Origin: Candidatus Muiribacterium halophilum
GTDB taxonomy: Bacteria > Muiribacteriota > Muiribacteriia > Muiribacteriales > Muiribacteriaceae
Direction of reading: 5' to 3'
NCBI GenBank assembly: GCA_002869225.1
Contig: PKTG01000085.1
Location: forward strand, 27,467 to 91,466
Length of the DNA stretch: 64,000 bases
The number at the start of each line of letters is the position of its first letter. The stretch's first letter is position 1. Below the pieces are notes generated by a model, which did not search any database, was not told the origin of the DNA, and worked only from the letters and a program-made list of their open reading frames with translations. Made by a program: the position numbers and the translations under genes. Shown here one piece after another: positions 21,301 to 31,677 of the stretch.

Positions 21301-22620
21301 ATGGCTAAGATCTTCGAAAATTTATTTAATCTTAAAGAAAACAATACTACAATATCAAAAGAGTTTATTGCTGGTATTACAACGTTTCTTACAATGGCTT
21401 ATATCATCATAGTAAACCCTCAGATACTAACTTCAGGGACAGGCATGCCTTACGGTGGAGCATTAGCAGCTACTATACTTGTTGCTTCTTTATCTTCAAT
21501 ATTAATGGGAGTTTTTGCTAACCTTCCGTTTGCCCTTGCACCAGGAATGGGAATAAACGCATTTTTCACGTTTACAGTCATTTTAGGCTTTGGTCTTACA
21601 TGGCAACAGGCGTTGGGTGCTGTTTTTATTTCAGGTCTAGTCTTTATTTTTTTGACTATAGTAAGGATAAGAGAGTTAATAGTTAAATCTATACCAGCAC
21701 CGGTAAGACTTGGAGTAGCATCGGGAATCGGACTGTTCCTATGCTTTATAGGACTTAAGGAATCTGGAATGATAGTATGTTCACCCGCAACACTTGTATG
21801 TATGGGTGATTTTAGTCCAAAACTTTTCATATTTCTTGCCGGATTAGTATTCACTCTTATACTTCTTATTAAAAAGAAAAAAGGTGCTCTTCTTTCAGGT
21901 ATTATTTTTTCTACTATTCTTGCTTATTCTGCTGGAAGATTATGGGGAGACACAATTCTTATCCATATGCCTGAAAATTTCTTTTCCAGTCCAGATCTTT
22001 AATCTACATTTTTAAAGATGGATCTTTCTGGAGCTTTTAAGTTATCTATGGTATCAGTCATATTTACTTTCCTGTTTACCGACATGTTCGATTCAATCTC
22101 GACTTTTTTAGGTGTGTGTCAAGTATCAGACCTTAAGGATAAAGATGGTAACCCAAAAAATATGAACAAAGCTTTGATGGTCGATGCTTTTTCAACTACA
22201 ATATCAGGGATATTAGGAACATCTTCCGGGACCACTTATATAGAATCAGCATCAGGGATAGAAGAAGGTGGTAGAACGGGGCTAACCTCGGTATTCACAG
22301 GGCTTTTATTTCTTCCTTTCCTGTTTCTTGCCCCACTTATTGCTATAATACCAATGTATGCAACTTCTCCAGCGCTTGTAATAGTTGGTTTTTATATGGC
22401 AAGAGCTATAATAGAGGTTGATATGAAGAGTTATGGAAGTGGTTTCCCAGCTTTCTTAGCCCTTATACTTATACCTCTTACTTATTCAATAACTCAGGGA
22501 ATTTCATGGAGTATTGTCTTTTATATACTTCTTTCCTTCTTCGATAGAAAAGTTGAAAGACCAAGTCCAATGCTATATATAATAGGAATATTATCTTTAT
22601 TATCACTATATCTAACATAA
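21301..22620 (+). pseudogene. AzgA-type NCS2 purine permease with in-frame TAA at 22000-22002
   Basis: 233 aa N-part 'TFLTMAYIIIVNPQILTSGTGMPYGG...' and 200 aa C-part in same frame: ...FSSPDL*STFLKMDLSGAFKLSMVSVIFTFLFTDMFDSISTFLG. Confidence 0.88.
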
Positions 22621-22649
22621 AAAAAGCCGCCTATACGGCGGCTTTTTTT
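22619..22649. terminator. Bidirectional Rho-independent terminator
   Basis: A-run GCCGCC-TATAC-GGCGGC T-run between convergent genes. Confidence 0.9.
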
Positions 22650-22697
22650 ATCAATTAACGTCATAACGAACAAACGTTTAAAAGTATAAAACGGTAG

Positions 22698-24230
22698 TTA
22701 TTGTTCCATCTTTTCAAGTATAAGATTTAATTCAGGATATTTATCAGCAAGTTTTCTTATTACTGCTACAGGTGGTTTTGTAGGACCGTTTCCATTAAGA
22801 TCGACCTCTTTTGCAATATGACTTGCAAGAGCATCAACATCATTGAAATCAACTTCAGAATAAGATCTATTTCTGAAGAGTCCAAGAAAATCTTTGATTC
22901 CTGAAACTATATTCTGCCACCACTGTGGTGAATTATCTTCTTTTGGTTCAGCTGCAGGTTCCTCATTGACAGCCACAGTTGGTTCAGATACATCTTCATC
23001 AGCTGGTTCCTGTGCTATAGTCTGCACCTGAGTATCATAACTCTTAAGAAGCATCTCATCCCATGCAGTAGCTTTAGCAAATTCCGTATTGATATAATGT
23101 TTTTTCCATTCATATTTCTTTGGAGCGTAAATTGCAATACCGTGGGAATCTTTCATCTTATCACCCTGATGCATTGTTATTATAACAGCATCTTTAATAG
23201 CTTTTAAAACTTTATCACATCTGACTTTTAGTTTTTCATCCTTAGTTATCGCTTTTAATCTTTCAACAAAATTATAAAGGTCTTTAGAATATGAAAGTTC
23301 ATATTTCTGCGAATAGTTAATAGCATGATCAAGACTACTTTTTTCTTTATCGAGGTTTTTATATACATAAGAAGCCATATCATCAACAGCTTCAGCAAGA
23401 GCAGGTATCTTAGAAAGATCCATTGCACCCTGAGTTACCTCTGTTGGTCCCCACCAACTTGACTGACCTTCATAAGATTTTAAATATGCTTTTACAGCAG
23501 TTTTTGTAAAATCAACAGTCTTCATGTTAGGGTTTTTGACAAGTGGTCCAAGAACAAGATCATATGGCCAGCCATCGCCTGGTTCTGTTTCTTCTGATGC
23601 GATCATATACTTCAAATAATCTGATTGCTGCATAGCTACTTCGATCATACCCATAAGACATGCATCAAATGCTATGACATCCATTTTTCTTCCTAGTTTT
23701 GAATACATAGCTTCAGCTACTTTCTTCATTCCAGGAGAATCTATGTGAGTTCCGTTGGTATCATCGTATGAGATACCTTTAACAAGTCTTTCCTGTCTGT
23801 TTTCCTTTTCCCATCCCATTCCATGATTCCAGTATACAAACAAATATCTTTCTGCAGGATATTTATAAACCGAATAATTAAAGAATTTAATAGCTTCTTT
23901 ATAATCTCCCATATCAACTTCGCCTAAGTCTTTGACTACTTTAGAGGATATTTTCTGAAAATCATTATCTTTTTCAATATAGAATATTTTGGTTCCTTTC
24001 CAATCTCCATTACTTGAATCGTATCCAGGAATTCTATCATACTGCACTACTATGTTTACCTGATCGCTGGAACCGATCTTTTCCATCTCATTGATGTCTT
24101 TGATTCCTGCACCTTCAAGGTTGTTATCTCCATTGATAAAAACCATGACTGTCCATTTTTTTGGAGCTGCATTTACGGTAAGTGTAAGAAACAGTATACC
24201 GATAATAAACACTAGAAATAATTTTTTCAT
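22698..24230 (-). CDS. Clostripain-family (C11) secreted cysteine protease
   Basis: 'FVYWNHGMGWE', 'IAFDACLMGMIEVA' His and Cys motifs; signal peptide. Confidence 0.85.
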   Translation of the reverse strand: MKKLFLVFIIGILFLTLTVNAAPKKWTVMVFINGDNNLEGAGIKDINEMEKIGSSDQVNIVVQYDRIPGYDSSNGDWKGTKIFYIEKDNDFQKISSKVVKDLGEVDMGDYKEAIKFFNYSVYKYPAERYLFVYWNHGMGWEKENRQERLVKGISYDDTNGTHIDSPGMKKVAEAMYSKLGRKMDVIAFDACLMGMIEVAMQQSDYLKYMIASEETEPGDGWPYDLVLGPLVKNPNMKTVDFTKTAVKAYLKSYEGQSSWWGPTEVTQGAMDLSKIPALAEAVDDMASYVYKNLDKEKSSLDHAINYSQKYELSYSKDLYNFVERLKAITKDEKLKVRCDKVLKAIKDAVIITMHQGDKMKDSHGIAIYAPKKYEWKKHYINTEFAKATAWDEMLLKSYDTQVQTIAQEPADEDVSEPTVAVNEEPAAEPKEDNSPQWWQNIVSGIKDFLGLFRNRSYSEVDFNDVDALASHIAKEVDLNGNGPTKPPVAVIRKLADKYPELNLILEKMEQ

Positions 24231-24343
24231 ACTCCCTCCTGTTAGTTTGTTTCTAATATGTATAAATTATAATCTAAAACTATACTTGAAGCAATAGTTT
24301 TTTTATTTCTAAAGCTATAATCTGACTTAATTTATTATAGGCA

Positions 24344-27300
24344 TCAAATAATATAAGGCATGCTCTGTCTGATGCCATTAAAAAGCACTATCGCAGGTGC
24401 AATATCGTTAAGGTCGAGCTTAAGGTCACCTACTCTATTATTTATTATCTCATAATTAAAATTTCTATCAATCGAGAGTTTGATATCATCTGATTCGAGA
24501 ATATGTTTTTCATCCTCAAAATAAAGAGTATATTCTTTATCATTCTTTCTTATTCTCAGTTCGAGATCTCCGTTTTTTTCTTTGATCTGATAACAGTCCT
24601 CATTGTGTCCCTCAAAAGATTCCTTTTCGAGATATACTTTTGGTTTATTAATATACGGTGCATCAGAGGAAGGACAGAAAGTATTACAGTTTCCACATTC
24701 ATTACAGAAATCTCCAATATTAAACACCTGATACTCCTGCATCACTTTAAATTCTCTTGACTCTCTAACCTTTACCTGATCTCCAAGCACTTCTATAACC
24801 GGCACATCCCAACAGTAAGGTTCTGACTGATAGGTATGATTTGCTCTGTTCGGACAAACAGATACACAAATAGAACACATCTCGTCACATCTTAAGCATC
24901 TTAAAGCTTCTTTCATTGCCTCATCTTTAGAATAAGTCTCTTCAAATTCCTTGAAATCTTTTCTATTTTTAGCTGATCTCATATGTGGTGCTACAGCTTC
25001 CTCTTTAAAAGCTCTTTTTTCAATCAGTTCCTCTTTTGTAAAGATCTTACCTTTATTGATTACCTCATCGATGTTTCCCATAATACTTAAAGCAGCTTTC
25101 TTACCATCTCCTGCTGCTTTTATAAGTGTATAAGGACCACGGACGACATCTCCACCCGCATATACAGCTTCCATTGAGGTCTTCATAAACTCATCCACCT
25201 CAATTGTATTCCATCTTGTAAGCTTTAGATCAAGATCTTTCAAGAAACCAAGTTCCGTCTTCTGACTTATTGCAGGTACTATCGTGTCTACTTCAAGTTC
25301 AAAGTGTGAACCTTCTACAGGTACAGGTCTTCTTCTGCCACTTGAATCGGGTTCTCCCAACTCGTTCTTGATGCATACTATACTTTTGACTCTGTTTCCC
25401 TGACTTTTTATTTCAACTGGAGAAACGAGTTCGATTATCTTAATACCTTCCTCTTCAAGCTGACTGATCTCTTCAGGATCAGCCGGCATCTCGTTTCTTG
25501 TTCTTCTGTATAATAAAGTGACTTCAGAGACATCTTTTAGTCTCCACGCACTTCTTGCAACATCACAAGCTGAGTTACCACCACCAATAACTGCGACTTT
25601 TTTCCCTTCAGGTACATTTGAATGTCTTATCATATAAAGATACTCAAGTGCATCAAAAACACCTTCACTATCACTTCCAGGAACATCAAGATTAATGCCA
25701 TTTTGGGCACCTGCTCCAATAAATACAGCAATATAATCACCTGTCAGTAAATCGTTAATGGAAACATCTTTTCCAATCTCAGTATTGAATCTAAATTCAA
25801 CACCTAATGCTTCAAGTCTTTTGAAATCTCCTATGATTATCTCACCTGGAAGTCGAAATTCCGGTATTGCATAATGAGCCATACCTCCAGGTCCAGGTCT
25901 CTTTTCAAAGATAACAGGCTTCATGCCACTTTTAGCTAAGAAATAAGCACATGCAAAACCCGATGGGCCTGCACCTATTATAGCTACTTTACCGGCATCA
26001 CTTTCAAATTTCACCGGACTGACAGCGGTATTATCCATTACAAATCTCTTTAAAGCTCTTATATTAAGCGGTTGATCATAATTGTTTCTGACACATCTTG
26101 ATTGACATTTATGGTCACATACCCTTGATGCGATCTCTGGAAGCGGATTGTCTTCGGTAATTATTCTCGATGCTTCCTGAAGGTTCCCTTTGGAAATATG
26201 ATAAATATATTCCGGTACCTTCTGATCTACCGGACACTCATAAGTACAAGGAGCACTTATACAATCAAACATATTTAGGTCTCTTTCAGTCTTGGTATCA
26301 AGAGAACTTCTGTAATCCTTTCTATATAGTGGCCCCGCCAATACCTCTTCTGAATAATGTTTTACATATAATCTTGAACATTCCTTATAGATAGTATCAA
26401 AACCAAGCGAGCTTTCCTCAAGTTCTTTTCTTATAAGATCAGCGCATGATTCTAGATTTTTTTCCAATATATCAGCGATTATCTCTTTCTTTTCTATATT
26501 TACGCATTCTTTTAAAAGTTCTTCTCTATTAAAGAAACGATCACAATAGGAAACTACAATAAACTCTTTATAATCTTTTGCAGTAAATCTTTCAAAAGAA
26601 TCTCTCAGATTCTTTACATACTGAACTATTCTTGTATAACCACCAGGTTTAAGTATATCCGAACACACAGTTATAGGTTTTATATTACAACTTATGATAT
26701 CTATAACATTAAACGCATCCGCACCTGCTGAAAAGGATACAGAATGTTTACTCTTCAAGTCATCCATAAGTCTTTTTGCAAGATTTATATCAATTGGATG
26801 CAAAGCTCTTCCTGACATATACATCATATCAGCTTCTTTTAAAAATACGTCTCTGTTATTAACACTTTCAAGAGTATTAGAGAGTTTAAACGAAAAATCC
26901 TTGCCACACTCTTCTGATACCTTTGATACCTTGGATATTATATCTAAAGCATCTTTATACTGTGGGTCATGTTCAAAAGCAACATCAGGGACATGAGTCC
27001 TGTATCCCAATCTTTTATTCAAAATATCATGAATGGCATCTTTGCCAAGCAAGGTAGGATTGAATTTTATAGTAGTATGAAAATCCAGTTCGCTAATAAG
27101 ATAACTTGCTATCTTTGATATCTCTGCTGGCGGACATCCATGCATTGTTGAAAGGGTTATATTATCGGAAATCTCTGGGGAAATCCTGATATCTTCAGCT
27201 TTTTCAAAATATTTCGAAGCCACCTTCTTAAGTGAACTGATATCATCTTTGGCATCTCTCATCTTTTTCAAAAATCTTTGAACGTTTTCGTTTTTTATAC

Positions 27301-27781
27301 CTTTAAGATCATAACCAACACTCATATTAAAGATGAATCCATTTTGATTTGTACCGTTATCATGCTCGAAAAGTTTTCTTAGCATATGGATGATTACCCA
27401 GGCATTTAGATACTCATTATAAGCCTGATCGAGTTTGAGTTCCTGAGACCATTCACAGTTATAACCCTCATCCTCTATATCAATACACGGCTTAAGCACC
27501 TCTATCTCATCAAGTGTCTGTACAGTCTTAAGTTCTATAAAACGAGCACCCATAAGCCAAGCAATAATGATATTCTGCGACAGCTGGGTATGTGGACCTG
27601 CTGCTACTCCAAATGGAGTCTCGAGAAGCTTTCCATACTTGCTGCTATGGATATTTTCTTCTTTTTCCGGTCTGAAAAAGAGTTTTTCTGGAATACCGAA
27701 TATTGTCCTGTTTTCTTTATATTCTGTGAATATCCACGAAGCTAATCTTTCAAAACTTATTGGCGTAAAATGTTCAGACAT
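24344..27781 (-). CDS. ygfK: YgfK-like putative selenate reductase / FAD-NAD(P) oxidoreductase with Fe-S domains
   Basis: 1145 aa; N-term 'FTPISFERLASWIFTEYKENRTIFGIPE', GltD-like 'AIIGAGPSGFACAYFLA', 'CNECGNCNTFCPSSDAPY' Fe-S motif. Confidence 0.85.
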   Translation of the reverse strand: MSEHFTPISFERLASWIFTEYKENRTIFGIPEKLFFRPEKEENIHSSKYGKLLETPFGVAAGPHTQLSQNIIIAWLMGARFIELKTVQTLDEIEVLKPCIDIEDEGYNCEWSQELKLDQAYNEYLNAWVIIHMLRKLFEHDNGTNQNGFIFNMSVGYDLKGIKNENVQRFLKKMRDAKDDISSLKKVASKYFEKAEDIRISPEISDNITLSTMHGCPPAEISKIASYLISELDFHTTIKFNPTLLGKDAIHDILNKRLGYRTHVPDVAFEHDPQYKDALDIISKVSKVSEECGKDFSFKLSNTLESVNNRDVFLKEADMMYMSGRALHPIDINLAKRLMDDLKSKHSVSFSAGADAFNVIDIISCNIKPITVCSDILKPGGYTRIVQYVKNLRDSFERFTAKDYKEFIVVSYCDRFFNREELLKECVNIEKKEIIADILEKNLESCADLIRKELEESSLGFDTIYKECSRLYVKHYSEEVLAGPLYRKDYRSSLDTKTERDLNMFDCISAPCTYECPVDQKVPEYIYHISKGNLQEASRIITEDNPLPEIASRVCDHKCQSRCVRNNYDQPLNIRALKRFVMDNTAVSPVKFESDAGKVAIIGAGPSGFACAYFLAKSGMKPVIFEKRPGPGGMAHYAIPEFRLPGEIIIGDFKRLEALGVEFRFNTEIGKDVSINDLLTGDYIAVFIGAGAQNGINLDVPGSDSEGVFDALEYLYMIRHSNVPEGKKVAVIGGGNSACDVARSAWRLKDVSEVTLLYRRTRNEMPADPEEISQLEEEGIKIIELVSPVEIKSQGNRVKSIVCIKNELGEPDSSGRRRPVPVEGSHFELEVDTIVPAISQKTELGFLKDLDLKLTRWNTIEVDEFMKTSMEAVYAGGDVVRGPYTLIKAAGDGKKAALSIMGNIDEVINKGKIFTKEELIEKRAFKEEAVAPHMRSAKNRKDFKEFEETYSKDEAMKEALRCLRCDEMCSICVSVCPNRANHTYQSEPYCWDVPVIEVLGDQVKVRESREFKVMQEYQVFNIGDFCNECGNCNTFCPSSDAPYINKPKVYLEKESFEGHNEDCYQIKEKNGDLELRIRKNDKEYTLYFEDEKHILESDDIKLSIDRNFNYEIINNRVGDLKLDLNDIAPAIVLFNGIRQSMPYII

Positions 27782-27856
27782 ATCAAACTCCTTATAAATA
27801 ATAAATCTTTTTTTGTTTTAATTATTATATAATGACATACCGATAAACGCAATGAT

Positions 27857-28075
27857 ATTACAATGAAACATTGTAATGATGAGCAACTTTGTTGCTGATG
27901 ACAACTTTCCAGTTGTGTATTCAACTTTCGTTGAAATGCTTTGCTCTGCAAAGAGTCAAATCAAATAAAAAACTCTTTCTGAAAGAAAGCACATAAGCGA
28001 AAGCTTATCATACTTTTTTCGTAAGAAAAAACATATTAACGCAACGAGCGTATCAACGCATTAACGTATCAACGT
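27857..28075. repeat. Array of 7-8 small sequence-unrelated hairpins followed by degenerate octamer ...AACG tract
   Basis: ATTACAATGaaaCATTGTAAT, AGCAACtttGTTGCT, ACAACTttccAGTTGT, TTCAACtttcGTTGAA, CTTTGCtctGCAAAG, TCTTTctgAAAGA, ATAAGCgaaaGCTTAT, TTTTTTCgtaaGAAAAAA; then ATTAACG/TATCAACG/CATTAACG/TATCAACG. Confidence 0.8.
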
Positions 28076-30257
28076 CTATAGAAAGAAACGTATTTCTCTT
28101 TTTTTTACTGATATTTGATGCAGCCTTTTCAAAAGCTCTATTCTCTCCGATGAAAACTATTCCTCTTTTTGCTCTTGTAAGCGCTGTATAAAGCCATTGA
28201 TTATCAAGCATGAAAGAATGAGCCTGAGTTATTGGTATGATGACTCTTTCAAACTCACTTCCCTGAGCTTTGTGAACTGTAAGGGCAAATGCATGATCTA
28301 TTATATCTCTAAAATCACCTATATCATATTGTACTATTTCTTTAGTATACATTCTCACAAAGACTTTACTTTCCAAAAGGTCTATCTTTTCAATTATACC
28401 TATACTACCGTTAAATATACGTTCTGATTTAGCAAATTCTTCACCAAATCTATACTCATCTGATAGATATATCTTTCTTTCAATATTTTTTAGATGTATT
28501 ACTTTATCACCTTCTGAGAAAAAAGTGTTCATTCTTTTGAAAGAGGTCTTATCAAAGGCAGGATTTATAATCTCTTTAAGCATCTGATTTAGATTTATTG
28601 TACCCAACTCACCTTTTTTCATAGGAGTCAGTATCTGAAGTCCAGTAACAGGATCGGCTTCAGGATTATCGTTTACGAATTTTTTAGCTACTGATATTAA
28701 ACGTTTTAATATATTATCATCTTTAAGACCATAAAGATCGTTGTTACACATGCTAAAATACCAGTCATTATGACTTTCTTCATATCCTTTTGGTATCTTA
28801 CCTTCTCTTATCTTTGATGCAAATATATTGATCACTGAATCTTCACTCTGCCTGAAGACTTCTGTAAGTCTTTTAAATGGCATTAGATCGTTGTTTAATA
28901 TATCTGCAAAAACATTTCCAGGACCAATAGGTGGCAGCTGAGCATCATCTCCTATTACAACAAGAATACATTCTTTGTGAAGACATCTTATAAGAGAATA
29001 GAAAAGGAAGGAGTTTACCATGCCCGCTTCATCCAATATTATTACATCATATTCGAGTAGATTTTCTTCGTTATGTCTAAAATCCTCTCCATCAAATCCA
29101 AGGAGAGAATGGATTGTATGGCATGAAAAACCCGTTATCTCTTCAAGTCTTCTTGCAGCAATACCACTCATAGCACAACCCGCTATTCTTTTAGACCAAT
29201 GTTTTTTCAATAGATTCATAAGGACTTTACACACAGTTGTCTTCCCTGTACCTGCATATCCACAAATAGCTGAGACAAGATAAGAACATGAGTTTTTGAC
29301 AGCAGCTTTTTGCATATCTGATAATTTGACCGAACTAAACTCCTGCATATCCTCATCATGTATCTTATCAGATATATTTAAAGGGGATTCCGTCCTTTCT
29401 ATTAAAAAGGCTGAGATAAAATCTTCAAAATCTTTATTTTCTGTCAAAGCTACAATAGGCGTATCCTGATCTAAGAAAAAGAACTCTTCTTCGCTTTTTA
29501 ATATCTCAAGTACTGTTTCTGAAAATTCATTTGATAACCTTAGTTGTCTTAAGACAGAAAAGATCAGATTATCAGCATATTCCCAAAGATTACCAGTATT
29601 AAAAGCTTTTTTCTTCATATAAAATATCAACCCACTCTTGATCCTTCTACTATCATTTGGGATTATACCCATTTTAAGAGCCATCTCGTCTACCGTTTTA
29701 AAATGAATACCCTTTATATTACAAATAATATAGGGGTCATCTTTTATTAGATCTATTGCCTGATGAGAATAAAAACCAAATATCTCGTTTATCATCAGAC
29801 TTGAGAATCCAAAAGGAGACAAAAATTCAGTTAACTTTCTAATATGTGAGAATTTCTTGTAGGACTCTGTTATTGTAACTATCCTCTTTTTTCCTATTCC
29901 GGATACCTCAGTCAATCTATGAGGCTTATTTTCAATTATATCAGCCGTCTCATCTCCAAACCTTTCCATTATAGCAAGAGCACCCTTCTCACCAATACCT
30001 TTTACAACTGAAGTGAGAAAAAAATACATCTCATCAGTCTTAAGTGTGGCTGATTCAAAATGAAAAGAGCGTCCGTATTTGTCTGTCTTAAACCTTCCGG
30101 TAAACTCATATACCAGTCCACGCAGCTTAGATTTTCCTGTATTGAAAATATGACCCTTTGCTTTGATACCATCTTCCAGATCAAGAATATAAAACGATTC
30201 GTTATTATATATTATCCAGTTTATCTTTGATGTTATTTTCTGTATTTCATCGTTCAT
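28053..30257 (-). CDS. recD2: RecD2-type ATP-dependent DNA helicase
   Basis: 'GIGEKGALAIMERFG' HhH region; 'CGYAGTGKTTVCKVL' Walker A; 'VIGDDAQLPPIGPGN'; 'FALTVHKAQGSEFE'. Confidence 0.9.
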   Translation of the reverse strand: MNDEIQKITSKINWIIYNNESFYILDLEDGIKAKGHIFNTGKSKLRGLVYEFTGRFKTDKYGRSFHFESATLKTDEMYFFLTSVVKGIGEKGALAIMERFGDETADIIENKPHRLTEVSGIGKKRIVTITESYKKFSHIRKLTEFLSPFGFSSLMINEIFGFYSHQAIDLIKDDPYIICNIKGIHFKTVDEMALKMGIIPNDSRRIKSGLIFYMKKKAFNTGNLWEYADNLIFSVLRQLRLSNEFSETVLEILKSEEEFFFLDQDTPIVALTENKDFEDFISAFLIERTESPLNISDKIHDEDMQEFSSVKLSDMQKAAVKNSCSYLVSAICGYAGTGKTTVCKVLMNLLKKHWSKRIAGCAMSGIAARRLEEITGFSCHTIHSLLGFDGEDFRHNEENLLEYDVIILDEAGMVNSFLFYSLIRCLHKECILVVIGDDAQLPPIGPGNVFADILNNDLMPFKRLTEVFRQSEDSVINIFASKIREGKIPKGYEESHNDWYFSMCNNDLYGLKDDNILKRLISVAKKFVNDNPEADPVTGLQILTPMKKGELGTINLNQMLKEIINPAFDKTSFKRMNTFFSEGDKVIHLKNIERKIYLSDEYRFGEEFAKSERIFNGSIGIIEKIDLLESKVFVRMYTKEIVQYDIGDFRDIIDHAFALTVHKAQGSEFERVIIPITQAHSFMLDNQWLYTALTRAKRGIVFIGENRAFEKAASNISKKKRNTFLSIDVDTLMR

Positions 30258-31200
30258 CTATTAAACTCTTTCCTTTTACTCTTATTCCATATTCATACTC
30301 ATCTCTTTTTTCCATAAGCATATCAAAAAGCCACTTTTTTGCTTTTTGATTATCTCTAAGCGTCATATCCCAGAAAGCCAGCGTGAATATTTTTATATCT
30401 TTATATATCAACTTCTCATCAATAGGCATCTGATTTCTTCCGCTAAAGATAAAATGGCTGGCACCTTTAAATACAAGCTTATAATTCTCATTTTTATTCA
30501 TCTTCTGAAATCCTATTAATCTCTCTTTTGGTAAAATAGGTTTTATTATTCCAACATCTTCAGTACCTGTTATATGAAACATAGGTATTGTGACATCTCT
30601 GTATAATAGTCCTTGAAAAAACTCTATATCAGGTGGCGGGGGCGAAAATGCTATTGAGGATTTTATATCTGAAATATATTCTGATTTGGATAAAGCACTT
30701 CTTCTGACACCTGAGACAGAAAACGTTGTCTTTGCACCAAAAGAATGTCAACTCATTCCAAAAATATCAGGTTTTATTCCTTCTAAGCCATTTTCTTTTA
30801 AATACTGTATGATCTTTTTTATATCTTTTATTCGTTTTACCGCATTTTCATGACTAGCGGCATTTTTAAAAGTAAGACCTTTGATAACTGGATTTTTTAT
30901 TCCCTTTAAGATAGAAGAATCGGATCCTAAATGAGTTGGGACAACTACTACGTATCCATTTAAAGCCCAGAATCTATTAGCATATACCGCAGCCTCGACA
31001 TTACCGCCAAGACCATGAGAAAATATTATAAAAGGAAGTTTTTTCTTATCAGAATCAGGTATATATACTTTTGAATATATACCATCTATATTTATATAAC
31101 GTATCTCACACGAGCCATCATAAACAACATCTCTATAATAATCCAGAGAATAGATAGATACAAAACAGCAAAGAAGCATCACTATTGAAAGTGATCTCAT
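30247..31200 (-). pseudogene. Secreted alpha/beta hydrolase (PAF-acetylhydrolase/dienelactone hydrolase-like) with in-frame TGA at 30748-30750
   Basis: In-frame join: ...GIKPDIFGMS*HSFGAKTTFSVSGVRRSAL...; the stop occupies the first Gly of GxSxG. Confidence 0.85.
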
Positions 31201-31667
31201 TTTTCCTTAGCTGTCTTTTCAATTGCTTCTACTATCTGTTTATAACCAGTACATCTGCATAGATTTCCAGCAATCGCCTCTTTTATCTCTTCTACAGTAG
31301 GATTCGGATTTTTCATTAAAAGAGCTTTTGCACTCATTAGCATACCTGGTGTGCAGAATCCACATTGAACAGCTCCTGACTCAAGAAAATTCTTTTGTAA
31401 TCTGGATAGTTCACCATTTTCTTCAAGACCTTCAACGGTAATTATTTCACAACCGTTGGCCTGAGATGCAAGCACCATACATGAGTTTACTGCTTTACCA
31501 TCCATTATGACAGTACAAGCTCCACATTCACCCACACCACAACCTTCTTTTGTACCGGTAAGTTTAAGATCTTCTCTAAGAAGATCAAGTAACCTTTTAG
31601 TTGTACTAACTTTTAATTTATGATCTTTTCCATTAACTTTTATTGACAGATACATAAGCATAATCAT
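31197..31667 (-). CDS. Xanthine dehydrogenase-type [2Fe-2S] subunit
   Basis: 'GCGVGECGACTVIMDGKAVNSC', 'QCGFCTPGMLMSAKALL', 'GNLCRCTGYKQI'. Confidence 0.93.
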   Translation of the reverse strand: MIMLMYLSIKVNGKDHKLKVSTTKRLLDLLREDLKLTGTKEGCGVGECGACTVIMDGKAVNSCMVLASQANGCEIITVEGLEENGELSRLQKNFLESGAVQCGFCTPGMLMSAKALLMKNPNPTVEEIKEAIAGNLCRCTGYKQIVEAIEKTAKEK

Positions 31668-31677
31668 TCACCTCAAT

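Noticed and set aside
27857-28031. CRISPR array
   Set aside because: Stems are all different and there is no constant repeat or uniform spacer.
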